From positions 85,616,721 through 85,680,720 of the forward strand of contig NC_064830.1 of assembly GCF_024166365.1 (NCBI RefSeq): a stretch of DNA of 64,000 nt, in the 5' to 3' direction. Made by a program: the position numbers and the translations under genes. Source of the DNA: Elephas maximus indicus (taxonomy: Eukaryota > Chordata > Mammalia > Proboscidea > Elephantidae). Below, one piece after another: positions 53,649 through 64,000 of this stretch. Numbering within the stretch: the first letter of the stretch is position 1; each line of letters starts with the position of its first letter. Below the pieces are notes generated by a model. That model did no database searches, was not told the DNA's origin, and saw nothing but the letters and a program-made list of their open reading frames with translations.

Positions 53649-55853
53649 TTCTTACTTTTTTCTTTATTGTGATTTAGGTGAAAGTTTACAGAGCAAATTA
53701 GTTTCTCATTAAACACTTAATACATACATTGTTTTGTGACATTGGTTGCTAACCCATTGATGTGTCGACACTCTCCCCTTCTCCACCCCAGATTCGGTGT
53801 TTTCATTCCTGTCCCTTCCTGCCTCCTATCTTTGCTTTTGGGCTGGTGTCCCATTAGTCTCATATACATGATTGAACTATGAAGCAAGTCTCTCACATGT
53901 GTTATTCTTTGTGCTATAGACCTGTCTAATCTTTGGCTGAAAGGTGAACCTCAGAAGTGACTTCAGTACTGAGTTAAAAGGGTGTTCGTGGGCCGTATTC
54001 TCAAGGATTCTCTGGTCTCTGTCAGACAAGCAAGCATGGTCTTTTTTTTTTTTTTAAGTTTGAATTTTGTTCGCATTTTTCTCCTGCTCTGACCAGGACC
54101 CTTTATTGTGATCCCTGCCAGAGCAGTTGGTGGTGGCAACTGGGCACCATCTAGTTTTTCTGTACTCAGTCTTGTGGAGGTTGTTGTAGTTATGGTCCTT
54201 TGGTCCTTTGTGTATTTCCCTTGTGTATTTGGTTGTCTTTATTCTCCTTTGCACCAGGTTGGATGGGACCAGTAAATGTATCTTAGGTGACCACTTGCAG
54301 GCTTTTAAGACCCTAGTCAGGTATAGAACATTTTCTTTATTGACTGTTTTATGCCAGTTGAGCTAGACGTCCCCTGAGACCATGGTTGCCAGCCTTCAGC
54401 CCAGTAGCTCAGTCCTTCAGGGCATCTGGATATGTCTGTAAAGCTTCTATGACTTTGTCCTGGTCAAGTTGTGCTGACTTCCCCAGTGTTGTGTACTGTT
54501 TTACCCTTTACGAAAGTTACCACTTATCTAATGTCTAACCCAGTGCCATTGAGTCAATTCCGACTCATAGCGACCCCATGGGACAGAGTAGACTGCCCCA
54601 TAGAGTTTCCAAGGAGTGCCTGGTGGATTCGAACTGCCAACCCTTTGGTTCACAGCCGTAGCACTTAGCCAGTACGTCACCAGGGTTTCCAATGTCTAGT
54701 TAGTGTTTTTCCCTTCTTACCTCTCCCCTTCCTCGTAACCATCAAACATCTCTTCTTTCCGTGTGGAAATATTTTCATGTGTTTTTATAATAGTGGTCTC
54801 ATGCAATATTTGTCCTCTTGTGATTGACTTATTTCATTCAGCCTAATGCCCTCCCCATTCATCCTTGTGAGATGTTTCCCAGATTCATCATTGTTCTTTA
54901 TCTTTGCATATTATTCCATTGTGTTTATCCATTCATCTGTTGATGGGTACTTAGGTTGTCTCCATTTTTTTTGCCATTGTGAATAATGCTGCAGCGAACA
55001 TGGGTATGCATAGGTGTATTGGTGTGATGGCTTATTTCTCTAGGATATATTCCTCTGAGTGGGATTGCTGGATCATACGGTATTTCTATTTCTAGCTTTT
55101 TGAGGAAGCACCATATCAATTTCCAAAATGGTTGTACCATTTTACATTCCCACCAGCAGTGCATAAGAGTTCCAAGCCCCCCAAAGCCTCTCCAGCATTT
55201 GTTATTTTCCTTTTTTTTTGATTCATGCCAGTAATGTTGGGGTGAGATGGTATCTCATTGTAGTTTTGATTTGCATTTCTTTAATGGCTAGTGATCATGA
55301 GCATTTCCTCATGTGTCACTTAGCCACCTGCATGTCTTCTTTGGTGAAGTGTCTGTTCATATCCTTTGGCCATTTTTTAATTGGGTTATTTGTCTTTTTT
55401 TTGTAGAATTTTGTGTTGAATTTTCCTGTAGATTTTTGAGATCAGACCTCTGTTGGATTTGCCATTTTAGGGCCCCTAGTGTTGACCCTTTTTTTTTCTT
55501 CCATGATCTTTATAGTTTTTGGTTTTATATTTAGGTCTTTGATCCATTTTGAATTAGTTTTTGTGTGTGGTGTGAGGTATGGGTCCTATTTCATTTTTTT
55601 AACAGATGGACATCTTGTTTTGCCAGCACCATTTGTTAAAAAGACAGTCTTTTCCCCACTTAATGGACTTTGGGTGTTTTTCAAAGAGTGGGTGGCCGTA
55701 GGTAAATGGATTTACATCTGGGTTCTGGATTCTGTCCCATTGGTCAATGTGTCTGTCATTATACTAGTACCAAGCTATTTTCACTACCAGAGCTATATAG
55801 TAGGTTCTGAGGTCAGGTAGTGTGAGGCCTCCTGCTTTGGTCTTCTTCAATAA
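53649..55853 (-). mobile_element. L1 LINE, 5'-truncated, inserted in the RTE
   Basis: Poly(A)-derived T-rich end near 53649-53665, then the 3'UTR (GTGATTTAGGTGAAAGTTTA, GTGTCGACACTCTCCCCTTC) and the ORF2 3' half (GCAGTGCATAAGAGTTCCAA, GGGTTATTTGTCTTTTTTTT, TTGCCAGCACCATTTGTTAA). About 2.05 kb without its own SINE. RTE sequence continues on both sides, with TCTTTTCT near each edge. Confidence 0.88.
54538..54690 (-). mobile_element. AfroSINE-type SINE with target-site duplication, inside the L1
   Basis: CCAGTGCCATTGAGTCAATT, GTAGACTGCCCCATAGAGTT, CACCAGGGTTTCC. Flanked by AATGTCTA (54530-54537 and 54691-54698) from the host L1. Confidence 0.95.
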
Positions 55854-56945
55854 TATCTTTTCTGTCTTTTTAATGATCTTTGACTTTCTTCATGTATGGT
55901 GTCCTTGATGTCATCCCACAACTCTTCTGGTCTTTGGACATTAGTCTTCAAAGCATGAAATCTATTCTTGAAATCTTCTCTGAATTCAGGTGGAATATAC
56001 TTAAAGTTGTTCTTTGGCTCCCGTGAACTTGTTTTAATTTTCTTCAGTTTCAACTTGAACTTGCGTGTGAGCAATTGATGGCCTTTTTCGCAGTTGGCTC
56101 CTGGCCTTGTTCTGCCTAATGACAATGAGCTTCTCCCTCTTCTCTTTCCACAGATATACTTGATTGGATTCTTGTGTATTCCATCCGGCGAGGTCCCCAT
56201 GTATAGTCATCAATTATGTTGTTGAAAAAAGGCGTTTGCAGTGAATGAGTCATTGGTCTTGCAAAATCCTATCATGCAACCTCCCACGTCGTTTCTCTCA
56301 CCAAGCCTATATTTTCCAATCACAGATCCTTCTTCTTCATTTTCAACTTTTGCATTCCAAACACCAGTAATTATCAATACATTTCAATTGGTTATTTGAT
56401 CAGTCTTAGACTGAAAAATTGGTAAAAATCTTCAGTGTCTTCATCTTTGGCATTAGTACTTGCTGCATAAATTTGAATGATAACTGTATTAACTGGTCTT
56501 CCTTGTAGACGTATGGATATTATCCTATCACTGACAGCGTTGTATTTGAGGATAAATCTTGAAATGTTCTTTTTGATGATGAATGTGATGTCATTCCTCT
56601 TCAATTTGTCATTCCCAGCCTAGTAGACTATATGATTTTCCAATTCAAAACATCCAATGCCAGTCAATTTCAGCTCACTAATGCCTAGGATATCAATCTT
56701 CAAGTGTTCCATTTCATTTTTGACAACTTCCAATCTTCCTTGATTCATATTTTGTACATTCCACATTCTGAGTATTAATAGATGTTTTCAGCTGTTTTTT
56801 CTTATTTTGAGTTCTTCTCACTTTGTGCTGATAAAGGTGCCAAGAAAGGATGAGAAGGCCCTTGAGATAAATCATGCTGCATTCACTGGGCAATGGGCAT
56901 TGGGAGAGTTGGATTAGGCAGGGGATTTTCAAAAGTGAACAGACC

Positions 56946-58338
56946 TACAGTCCTCAGTGAGCTCTTCAGCTCATCTACATCTCTAACTTGGACTTGTTTA
57001 CTCCCTGGAGATTCATATTAATAGACAATGGTCAATTAGAAATGGTCCAGCAGATTAGCTATCAACATGTGGGGCCTATTAGAAGTGGTAACGGCATTCA
57101 GATTCCTGAAGTCATTACTTTGGTGCCTCTGAGTATTCCACAGCTGGTGTCCTGAAACCATGTATACAAACTTTGGGAAATGACCAGATTCCTAGGTACC
57201 AGGGTAAGAAGGTGGGCTCAGGATTAACGAGTGACTGTTGCCCTCTTTCCCTCACCCTGGGATAGGATGGTAACTGTCTGGAATATGTGAAAGCATAATA
57301 CCTGTTTCTCACACTCTTGCAAAGAAAAGACTCTTAGTTGGGGAAAGTTAAGGATGGGTCAATTTCATCCGAATCAATTCCCCCAACCCCTGCTCTGACT
57401 TTGTAACTTTTAATCAGAAGTCATGAATTGCTGTCCATTGATTAAGTCCAGCCTGCCAGTGTGTTTTGTTTGGCTTGCATAACACTCAAAACATCAGTTG
57501 GCAACATTTACAAATTGAGAGATTTCACATAAAAATCTGAATTCCTAGCTTTTCTTAAAACAAAGAAACAAAAACCAACAAAAGAAAGAGATATGGTAGC
57601 AGTGGGCCAACATTTCCGCATGAAATAATTAGCTGAGGTTCAGCAGCTGCCACCTCCTTTTGTGAAAGGCATGTGCTCTCCAGCACTTCACCCTTTTGAT
57701 TACTCCCTGGACTCTGGGCACTTGAGCATCTGTTCCTCATGTCCCTTGCTTTAATCTGTGGCAACATACCCACAACTAATCACTGATGTTGTGTCCCAGG
57801 TATCCTAAGAATTTTTCAGCTGTGTCCAGGTTTTTTGCACAATTTTTGACTCATCCAGCTTCTTCCATACCCTGATTCTTGACTTATTTCCTGGTTTGTG
57901 GGATTGTTGTTGCTCTTTGGATAGGGCATTCACACATGGTATCCCTGTATTTGACTCTGAGTTCTCCTTAAGTCTCTGGGCTCAGTGAATCTCCAAGCTC
58001 TTCTCACTCCAGACCACCTTCATTAGGTAAAATATTCTGCCCATGTTTAACTGCCCTGGATTTAACACCTGTTTTTTTTTTTTTTTTTTTTTTATTGGTC
58101 TGTTAGGTTGATGTCCAGGATGAATCTGCTGTAGTCTACCATAAGGAGGAAATTCAGGCAATGAATGTATTAAAGGAAGACCCGTGTAAATCTAGGACCT
58201 TACAGTTGGTGAATGTCCCTGAAGGGCCCTAAGCCAGGCAGTCTAGTGCTTCTTGATAAAGTGGTGCTGGAGGAGAAGTCAGCCTGGAAAGCTTATCTCA
58301 GATGAGGTCATGGTATGTGGTTTTTGATAAGGGTTAGC
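56946..58338. other. Mostly unassigned; no gene seen
   Basis: A T run lies at 58072-58093. 57420-57540 (CAGCCTGCCAGTGTGTTTTG) may be a degraded DNA transposon. Otherwise nothing recognised. Confidence 0.4.
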
Positions 58339-58540
58339 CTGAATGGAGGAGCCATGTTGGTGCAGTGGTTAAAGCACTTAGCTGCTAACCTAAAAGTCAA
58401 TGTCTTGAACCCGCCAGCTGCTCGATGGGAGAAAGATGTGGCAGTCTGCATCCATAAAGATTTACAACCTTGAAATCCATAAGGGGCAGTCCTACTCTGT
58501 CCTACAGGGTTGCTATGAGTAGGTTGGCAGTATGTTTGGT
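58339..58540 (+). mobile_element. AfroSINE-type SINE
   Basis: GGAGCCATGTTGGTGCAGTG start, GAACCCGCCAGCTGCTCGAT, GGCAGTCCTACTCTGTCCTA. Its 3' tail is shortened after GTTGCTATGAG. Confidence 0.9.
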
Positions 58541-58829
58541 TGGTGGGTAGCCAGAAGGGCCCAGTGGAGACAGCAAGTTTGGAAAACAAAGTGTTGGGTA
58601 ACAACTAAGGCCCCAGTTAGCCCAGAAAAGAAAAAGGCTTTGTTGGCTGGTTAGGTTAAAGTTTAGGGTCTGTGACCAGAAAGACTGAACTCCTCAAAAA
58701 CTGAGTGAAGGTAGTTCCTACCATCGTGTGACAGCCCATCTTCAGGGCGGGATAATATCACAGATTCTCTTCTGTTTTAAAGTGTCATATTTTCATAGAA
58801 AATTGTCATATTTTTGCCAGAAATAGACT
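58541..58829. other. Unassigned; no gene seen
   Basis: Nothing recognised. Confidence 0.4.
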
Positions 58830-59760
58830 CGTATGAATCTTTGACATTATCTGGACCAATCTTCTAAATATTTATAGTGTATTTTATGGTATATTCACAA
58901 CGGTAATTTATAAAATTGATATATGTGAATTCTATAAAAGTTGAAAACCCACCACTCAGTGTAAACTGTATTACAATTTTTATATCCCTTCCTGTATGTT
59001 TTCTATGCAAATACCTGTATGTATATGTTGTATTTGCTTATTTTACAAAAGAGAAATCCCACAGTATTTAGGTTTTTTTTTGTTTTTATTTTCATAAGGT
59101 GTGGGGATTTCCCCATGCTGCTAAATATTCTTTTTACTAAATATTTTTTAAAATGTAATTTTAATGGTTATATATTTTATTATCTGGATCTAAAGTAGTA
59201 TATTTAATCATGCCTTTATTGTTAAATATTTGGGTTACTTTCAGTTTTTTGTCAAAATAAAAATAATACAGGGATGAGACTCCTTCTATCATAAATATTT
59301 GACTCTCTGAATATTTCTCTAAATTAAATTCTGAGGAAGGAAATTAACAAACTTTCATGGGTGCTAAGAATTTTTTCAGTTGATTTGCTTAGATTTTCTA
59401 GATAGATAACAATATATGCAAATAATGATAAATATTGCCATGTCATTTTTGACAATTATACCCTTTATTTATGTTTCTTGTCTTATTGCAATGGCCAGAC
59501 TTTTCAGGCACTGCTTATTCATGTTAAATAATTAGGGTCAGAATGGGCATATTTGCTTTGTTTCAATTTTTAATGGAAAAGCCTCTAGTGATACACTGCT
59601 TTATTTCATATGCTTATATATTTTTTTAGAAATTTTGCGTTTATATTCACAGATAAAATTGGCCTGTAGTTTTCTTTGTCAAGTTTTGTAATAGGGTTAT
59701 TCTAGCTTTGAAAATGTAATAGGTTTCCCTTCTGCACAGATATTTCCTACATCAGGAGGA
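58830..59760 (-). mobile_element. Old L1M LINE, reverse strand
   Basis: AT-rich sequence with CCCTTCCTGTATGTTTTCTA, ATTGGCCTGTAGTTTTCTTT and TATTTGGGTTACTTTCAGTT, which follow reversed L1 3' and ORF2 order. Very diverged. Confidence 0.5.
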
Positions 59761-60122
59761 GGTAGCAATTTTCTAACAGGCAAACATGCTGGATATTTGA
59801 CAGGCCAGTTGGGTGGTTTTCTTTCAAAGATGCAGGCAAAAGATACATAATTGAATTCCCACACTCAGCTCAAACTGGTTATCCTGTCAGAAAGCTGGCA
59901 TGTAAAATGATGTGCAATTGCTTCAATTACAAGAATTGAAGCATTTAGACAATTCTCCCTCTCTGTTTGAGATGCAGCCTCTGCCTCTGAGTTTAAAACT
60001 GTCAGGAGTCCAATTTAGCCACTTCCAGAATTGAGGAGTTTGCTGTGGGCCATTGCTGGCCCTGTTGCTACAACAGTGCTGACATGTCAACTGTCATCCC
60101 CATAAAGAGGCCAGTTGTTTTA
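59761..60122. other. Unassigned; no gene seen
   Basis: Nothing recognised. Confidence 0.4.
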
Positions 60123-60582
60123 GTTAGGTGCTATTGAGTTGGTCCCAATTCTTAGTGACCCTATGTACAACAGAATGTAACACTGCCTGGTCCTGCACCA
60201 TCCTCACAATCGTTGCTATGTTTGAGCCCATCGTTGCAGCCACCGTGTCAATTCGTCTCATTGAGGGTCTTCCTCTTTTTTGCTGACCCTCTACTTTACC
60301 AAGCATGATGTCCTTCTCCAGGGACTGGTCCCTCCTGATAACATGTTCATAGTATGTGAAAGAAAGTCTGACTATTCTTGCTTCTAAGGATCACACTGGC
60401 TGTACTTCTTCCAAGACAGATGTGTTCATTCTTCTGGCAGTCTATGGCATATTCAATATTCTTCACCAACACCATAATTCAAAGACATCAATTCTTCTTC
60501 TGTCTTCCTTACTCATTGTCCATCTCTCACATGCATATGAGGCAATTGAAAATATCATGGCTTGGTTCAGGCACACCTAGTT
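60123..60582 (-). mobile_element. RTE (BovB-type) LINE, 5'-truncated 3' end
   Basis: TTAGGTGCTATTGAGTTGGT, CACTGCCTGGTCCTGCACCA, TACCAAGCATGATGTCCTTC, AGACAGATGTGTTCATTCTT. Confidence 0.92.
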
Positions 60583-60879
60583 ACCCATTATACACTTTTT
60601 GTGTGGGTCTCTTTGCTAGGAGACTTGTCAGTATGTTTGTGGGAAAGATGTTCAACTGTTAAATCTCACCGTTTTCAAGGATTTTCAGAATTGACCCCCA
60701 TCTTCTAGTGGCTCTCCAAATTCCAGGTTAGGTGTGGCAGGGGTAAGCTCTGCTCACCTGCCTGCCCAGTGCAAATATTGGGACCATAACGGAGATAACA
60801 GTGTGACCAATTTAACATAGTACTTTGCCACAAGCTGTTAATTCTCCTTCCTAGATATCTCAGGAATCTATCCATTTTT
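60583..60879. other. Unassigned; no gene seen
   Basis: Nothing recognised. Confidence 0.4.
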
Positions 60880-61705
60880 TTCTCATTCTCAAACTGCCAT
60901 CATCAGCTCTCTCCTGGATTGTTGCAAATAACACTGAAATTGGTCTTACTGTTTCTAGTCTTTTTCCTCCAGCCCATCCATCCTCAGGCCAGCCACAGTG
61001 ATGTTTCTAAAATGTGGGTAAACCAGTCACTAATGTGATTTGTCTACTCCCTTTCTTAAAATTCCTCAGTGTTTTCCCAAAGGACTCCAGATAATGTTAG
61101 AACTCCTTGGGGTGACTTATAAAGTAAATCTGCAATACATCCCTTACTTCCCCCTCTAGCCTGACTTTCTGCTTCTCCCCTCTCTGTAATCAAGCTTTGC
61201 AGTGATTCTTTCCACTTCTCCTACGCACCACACTTCTCCTTGCACATGATTGTCTGAAAAGTTACTCCCTGGTTAATTTCTTATCATTCGCAGCTCAGCT
61301 CAGACATTATTTTCTGTGGGCTGTTTTCCTGACCCCTCTAGGCTGGATTTGGTGACTCTTATTTTTTTGCTCTCTTAGTACCTGTATCACGGCATGTATA
61401 ATACTGCATTGCACTTGAGTGCTTCCCTAGATGCCTGAATGGCAGAGAGAGCAAGGGCCATGTCTTACTTGCTACTTGTTTTCCCAACATTTAGCATATT
61501 TCTCAGCATACATTTAAAAAAAAAAACCGGTTGCCATTGAGTCAATTTCGACTCATTGCGACCCTATAGAACAGAGTAGAACTCTGCCCCATAGGGTTTC
61601 CAAGGAGCACCTGGTGAATTCGAACTGCTGACCTTTTGGTTAGCAGCCGTGGCACTTAACCACAAGGGTTTCCAGTAGGTTCTCAATAAATATTTGTGAA
61701 GTCAA
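60880..61705 (+). mobile_element. L2 LINE 3' part, split by an AfroSINE
   Basis: GCCAGCCACAGTGATGTTTC, CAGCTCAGCTCAGACATTAT, GCAAGGGCCATGTCTTACTT; ends AGTAGGTTCTCAATAAATAT after the SINE. Confidence 0.85.
61511..61673 (-). mobile_element. AfroSINE-type SINE
   Basis: A-rich end, then GGTTGCCATTGAGTCAATTT, GAACTCTGCCCCATAGGGTT, TTTTGGTTAGCAGCCGTGGC, AGGGTTTCC. Confidence 0.93.
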
Positions 61706-62157
61706 CAAACTATATTCTGGCCTCTTGGGAAAGTCTCTTCAATCATCTATAAGAAAGTCAACTTTCTGACTGTAAAGGTGACCCCTAAGTGAAAAGATAA
61801 TTGAACTCAATTTTTACTTTCAAATTTGTGGGATTATTCAATGGATGTTGAATAAATGAACAAATGAAAAGGCAGTTTATATTGTGTCCAGTGCCTGATG
61901 CAGTGCCAGACAAATCATTCCTCATTTAAAATCCAAACCTGGGTTTCATCTCCAAACCTTTACTTACAACTTGTGAGATCTAAAGCAAGTGTCATTATCT
62001 TCTGCTACCTAAATGCCATCATTTGAAAAAGGAACCCTAATCTATGCTTACCTTGTAGGGTTAATAAAATTATATATGTAAACACAATGTGTAAAGTATC
62101 AATCATGATAAAAAAGTGAGATGTGAATACACTGGGGTACCATGGTATAAGAAAGAA
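61706..62157. other. Unassigned; no gene seen
   Basis: 61940-62110 has a faint MIR-like order (AACTTGTGAGATCTAAAGCA) but is too diverged to call. Confidence 0.35.
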
Positions 62158-62345
62158 TCCCAGTTACCGTTTATTGAGTACTTACTATGTTCAGGGACTT
62201 TAAGTGCATCATTTCATTTTATTTTCCTAATCATCTTGGCGAAAATGTGTATTCTTTTTACATATGTGGCATCGGAGCCTCATAGAAGTTAAGTAACTTG
62301 TCCAAGTTCACACAGATGGTAAATGATTGAGCCAACTTTCAAGTC
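62158..62345 (-). repeat. MIR
   Basis: TTTATTGAGTACTTACTATG, CAGGGACTTTAAGTGC, GTTAAGTAACTTGTCCAAGT TCACACAG. Confidence 0.9.
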
Positions 62346-62394
62346 CGTACTGGAATAGTGAGAAGATGGCAGATGTTTGTCCCAGAAGACTTTT

Positions 62395-62520
62395 GCCCAA
62401 ATCTTGGCTTCTTTACCTACTAGTTCTGTGATTTGATGGCATATCTCTTAAACTCCTGATTCTCAATTTTCCTACTTATCAAAAGGAGATATAAATATTT
62501 GCTTCATAGAGTTGTGAATA
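62395..62520 (+). repeat. MIR, diverged
   Basis: CTTGGCTTCTTTACCTACTA, GTTCTGTGATTTGATGGCAT, TATCAAAAGGAGATATAAAT. Confidence 0.6.
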
Positions 62521-62684
62521 TTATAGTTTTACAATCTAATGGGCTGTATACTTTAGCCATTTTACTGTATATTATTTTTCCAGGACTCAATAGAAACAGC
62601 AGTTATCTCAATACTATGAATTGTATTTCTCTCCTTGTTTTTTTACCCTTTTTTCTGTTCTGGAGAGAATCAGAGATTCTGTGC

Positions 62685-62910
62685 CACAGTATAAGAGCGT
62701 GGGCTTTGGACTCAGAAAGACCCAGGTTCAATTAGTGGTTCTGCCATTTACTGGCTTGAGCAAATTACTTAACATCTTCAAGCCTCAGCTTCCTTAGCTC
62801 TAAAATGGGGCCAATAACAGGTCCTATGTACTCGGATTGCTTATGAAGATTAGATTAGATGAGATTATGTATGTAAATCCTTTATCACAGTTCATGGTAC
62901 ATCAGAGAGG
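62685..62910 (+). repeat. MIR
   Basis: AAGAGCGTGGGCTTTGGACT, CCCAGGTTCAATTAGTGGTT, GAGCAAATTACTTAACATCT, TCTAAAATGGGGCCAATAAC. Confidence 0.93.
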
Positions 62911-62959
62911 CTTAATCAGTGACACCAAAAGCAATACCTAAGTAAGATACAACAATAGC

Positions 62960-63095
62960 ACCTATTTGCACACTATTTATAAAGCATATGAACTCAGTTT
63001 CGTTTTCAAATTAGCTCTTGACATTGATATTATTTATTCCCCATTTCACAGATGAGGAAACCATTGTTCAGAGAGGTTTTGTAGTTTTTGTAGGG
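62960..63095 (-). repeat. MIR fragment
   Basis: TTATTCCCCATTTCACAGAT, GAGGAAACCATTGTTCAGAG. Confidence 0.8.
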
Positions 63096-63714
63096 TTACC
63101 CCTCTGGGGCTCAGTCACATCCAGCGGTTCTTACTTTGACGGTAGTGCTTTGTTTACATCAGCACAGTGCAAGAGAACAAAGAATAATTTAGAGCCTCCC
63201 GGGGAAAATAGGAGAAATAAGTGATATTCACCTGCATTCTCCAAGAAACAACTTAGAGGTCAGAGCTTCCAAAAAATTTCAGTGCAGAGAACAAGCGGGG
63301 GAATATTAGCTTCTTGAGAATGCTGAGAAAGTTATTGAACTGGTGAAGCTGACAGTACAATAGCCCTATTAAACGACCTTTTCTCTCCTCTCACGTTTGT
63401 GTGCTGTGACCCAGAGACAGTCAAATGGCTGGGCTCATTCTGTGGGTGTCCATATGGCATTTTGCAGAGACATACCTGGCCGTCAACTCTGCTCCATAAA
63501 CCCCCATAACTAGACAAGGCCATACTAGAAACGGAAGAATTTTAAGGGTTGCTAAATAGCCATTTGTACATTCTTCAAAGCCACTGAGTCCGGCTTTCTC
63601 ATATGCATTTTCTAAGATATTCTAAGGGGACCTCCACTCCTTGAAACAGGTCCTGGACCTTCTCAATGTTATTTTTCCATAAGTATTATTAAATATCAAC
63701 AATCCACAAAGTTG
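63096..63714. other. Unassigned; no gene seen
   Basis: Nothing recognised. Confidence 0.4.
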
Positions 63715-63815
63715 AGGTGTTTTTACATATGACTGCTCAGAGAGATTATGTTACTTTCTCAAGGCCTCACCACTACTAAGTGGCAGAGCCAGCGTTTAAC
63801 TTTGGCCTGCAAACT
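63715..63815 (-). repeat. MIR fragment
   Basis: TTACTTTCTCAAGGCCTCAC, CTAAGTGGCAGAGCCAGCGT. Confidence 0.7.
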
Positions 63816-63889
63816 CACTCTCCTTAGATGGAGGGGCTGGGCTAAATCTGGCAGTGACGGCAGTAAAATGTGGCAGCACCTTGAAGGGT

Positions 63890-64000
63890 GGTAGACATTG
63901 GCTCTGGAGTCTGGTTCAAATTCTGGCTCTCCACTTCAGGCAAGTGATTTTACCCTCCTAAGTCTCATCAGTGAAATGAAATACCAACTTTAAAGAGTTG
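63890..64000 (+). repeat. MIR, cut by the window edge
   Basis: ATTGGCTCTGGAGTCTGGTT, CAAATTCTGGCTCTCCACTT, GGCAAGTGATTTTACC. Confidence 0.85.

Larger units (their letters stand above)
51277..56945 (-). mobile_element. RTE (BovB-type) LINE, near full length, split by an LTR and an L1
   Basis: Pieces 51277-52632, 53157-53648 and 55854-56945 join to about 2.9 kb, close to a full RTE. The 5' part (right) carries the APE-type endonuclease region. 55847-56200 then reads YIPPEFREDFKNRFHALKTN, the linker after the endonuclease. 53130-53405 reads VKNKAPGIDRIPIEMFQQAD and 52176-52403 reads VYLCFIDYAKAFGSEDHNKL, the start of the reverse transcriptase. The catalytic motif near 52050-52061 reads Y-T-Y-D instead of Y-A-D-D. 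Stops and frameshifts elsewhere make it dead. The 3' tail GTTGTTAGGTGCCATTGAGT matches the SINE tails. Confidence 0.93.

Noticed and set aside
55479..55820. 113-codon plus-strand frame
   Set aside because: It is antisense to L1 ORF2 within the L1 at 53649-55853.
1..64000. A bacterial-style operon, phage, toxin or defence system
   Set aside because: No ribosome-binding-site-led gene strings or such protein families are seen. The repeat content is purely mammalian.

Overview
The window reads as mammalian nuclear DNA from an afrotherian, most likely an elephant or close paenungulate. The evidence is the repeat content. A tRNA-derived SINE of the AfroSINE type recurs about 20 times in both orientations. 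A BovB/RTE-type LINE occurs in six places and shares its 3' tail with those SINEs. A second SINE has a tRNA-Gly-like head. All of this lies over an older pan-mammalian layer of MIR, L2, L1M, MaLR/MLT1 and hAT copies. GC is moderate, coding density is almost nil, and there is no bacterial, phage or CRISPR feature.

I found no intact protein-coding gene. The only cellular gene-derived sequence is a processed SDAD1 (SDA1 domain-containing 1, ribosome biogenesis) retrocopy on the minus strand at 37060-39287. It is intronless and covers the whole coding region. It has a poly(A) tail, a target-site duplication and an L1-endonuclease-type insertion site, and it is disabled by two in-frame stops and one frameshift. 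Other reading frames come from mobile elements: L1 ORF2 pieces, RTE endonuclease/reverse-transcriptase pieces and a decayed hAT transposase.

Layout. 1-4.9 kb: MIRs and a minus-strand L2 broken by a fold-back RTE fragment with a ~190 bp flanking duplication, an AfroSINE, an LTR-like element and a SINE with a 44-bp unit repeated four times. 4.9-13.5 kb: old repeats, a perfect A/T-centred palindrome and a three-layer nest (SINE in MLT1 in L2). 13.5-20.8 kb: L1M pieces, a MaLR LTR, an RTE fragment and a 1.44 kb hAT transposon with recognisable target duplications. 20.8-31.8 kb: SINEs, MIRs, L2s and an RTE fragment. 31.8-37.0 kb: L1 pieces with several SINEs. 37-39.3 kb: the SDAD1 retrocopy. 39.3-51.2 kb: mostly unassigned DNA with scattered MIR, MLT1, LTR and SINE copies. 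51.3-56.9 kb: a nearly full-length RTE split by a MaLR LTR and by an L1 that itself holds an AfroSINE. 57-64 kb: AfroSINE, L1M, RTE, L2 and MIR copies.

Nothing here works together as a pathway or operon. The main value of the window is its insertion stratigraphy (which element lies inside which), the retrocopy, and a few structural oddities: palindromes, a G-quadruplex tract, a SINE-borne CTCF-like motif and repeated insertion at one site. Repeat names come from sequence recognition, not a database search, so subfamily names and edges are approximate (usually within 5-30 bp).
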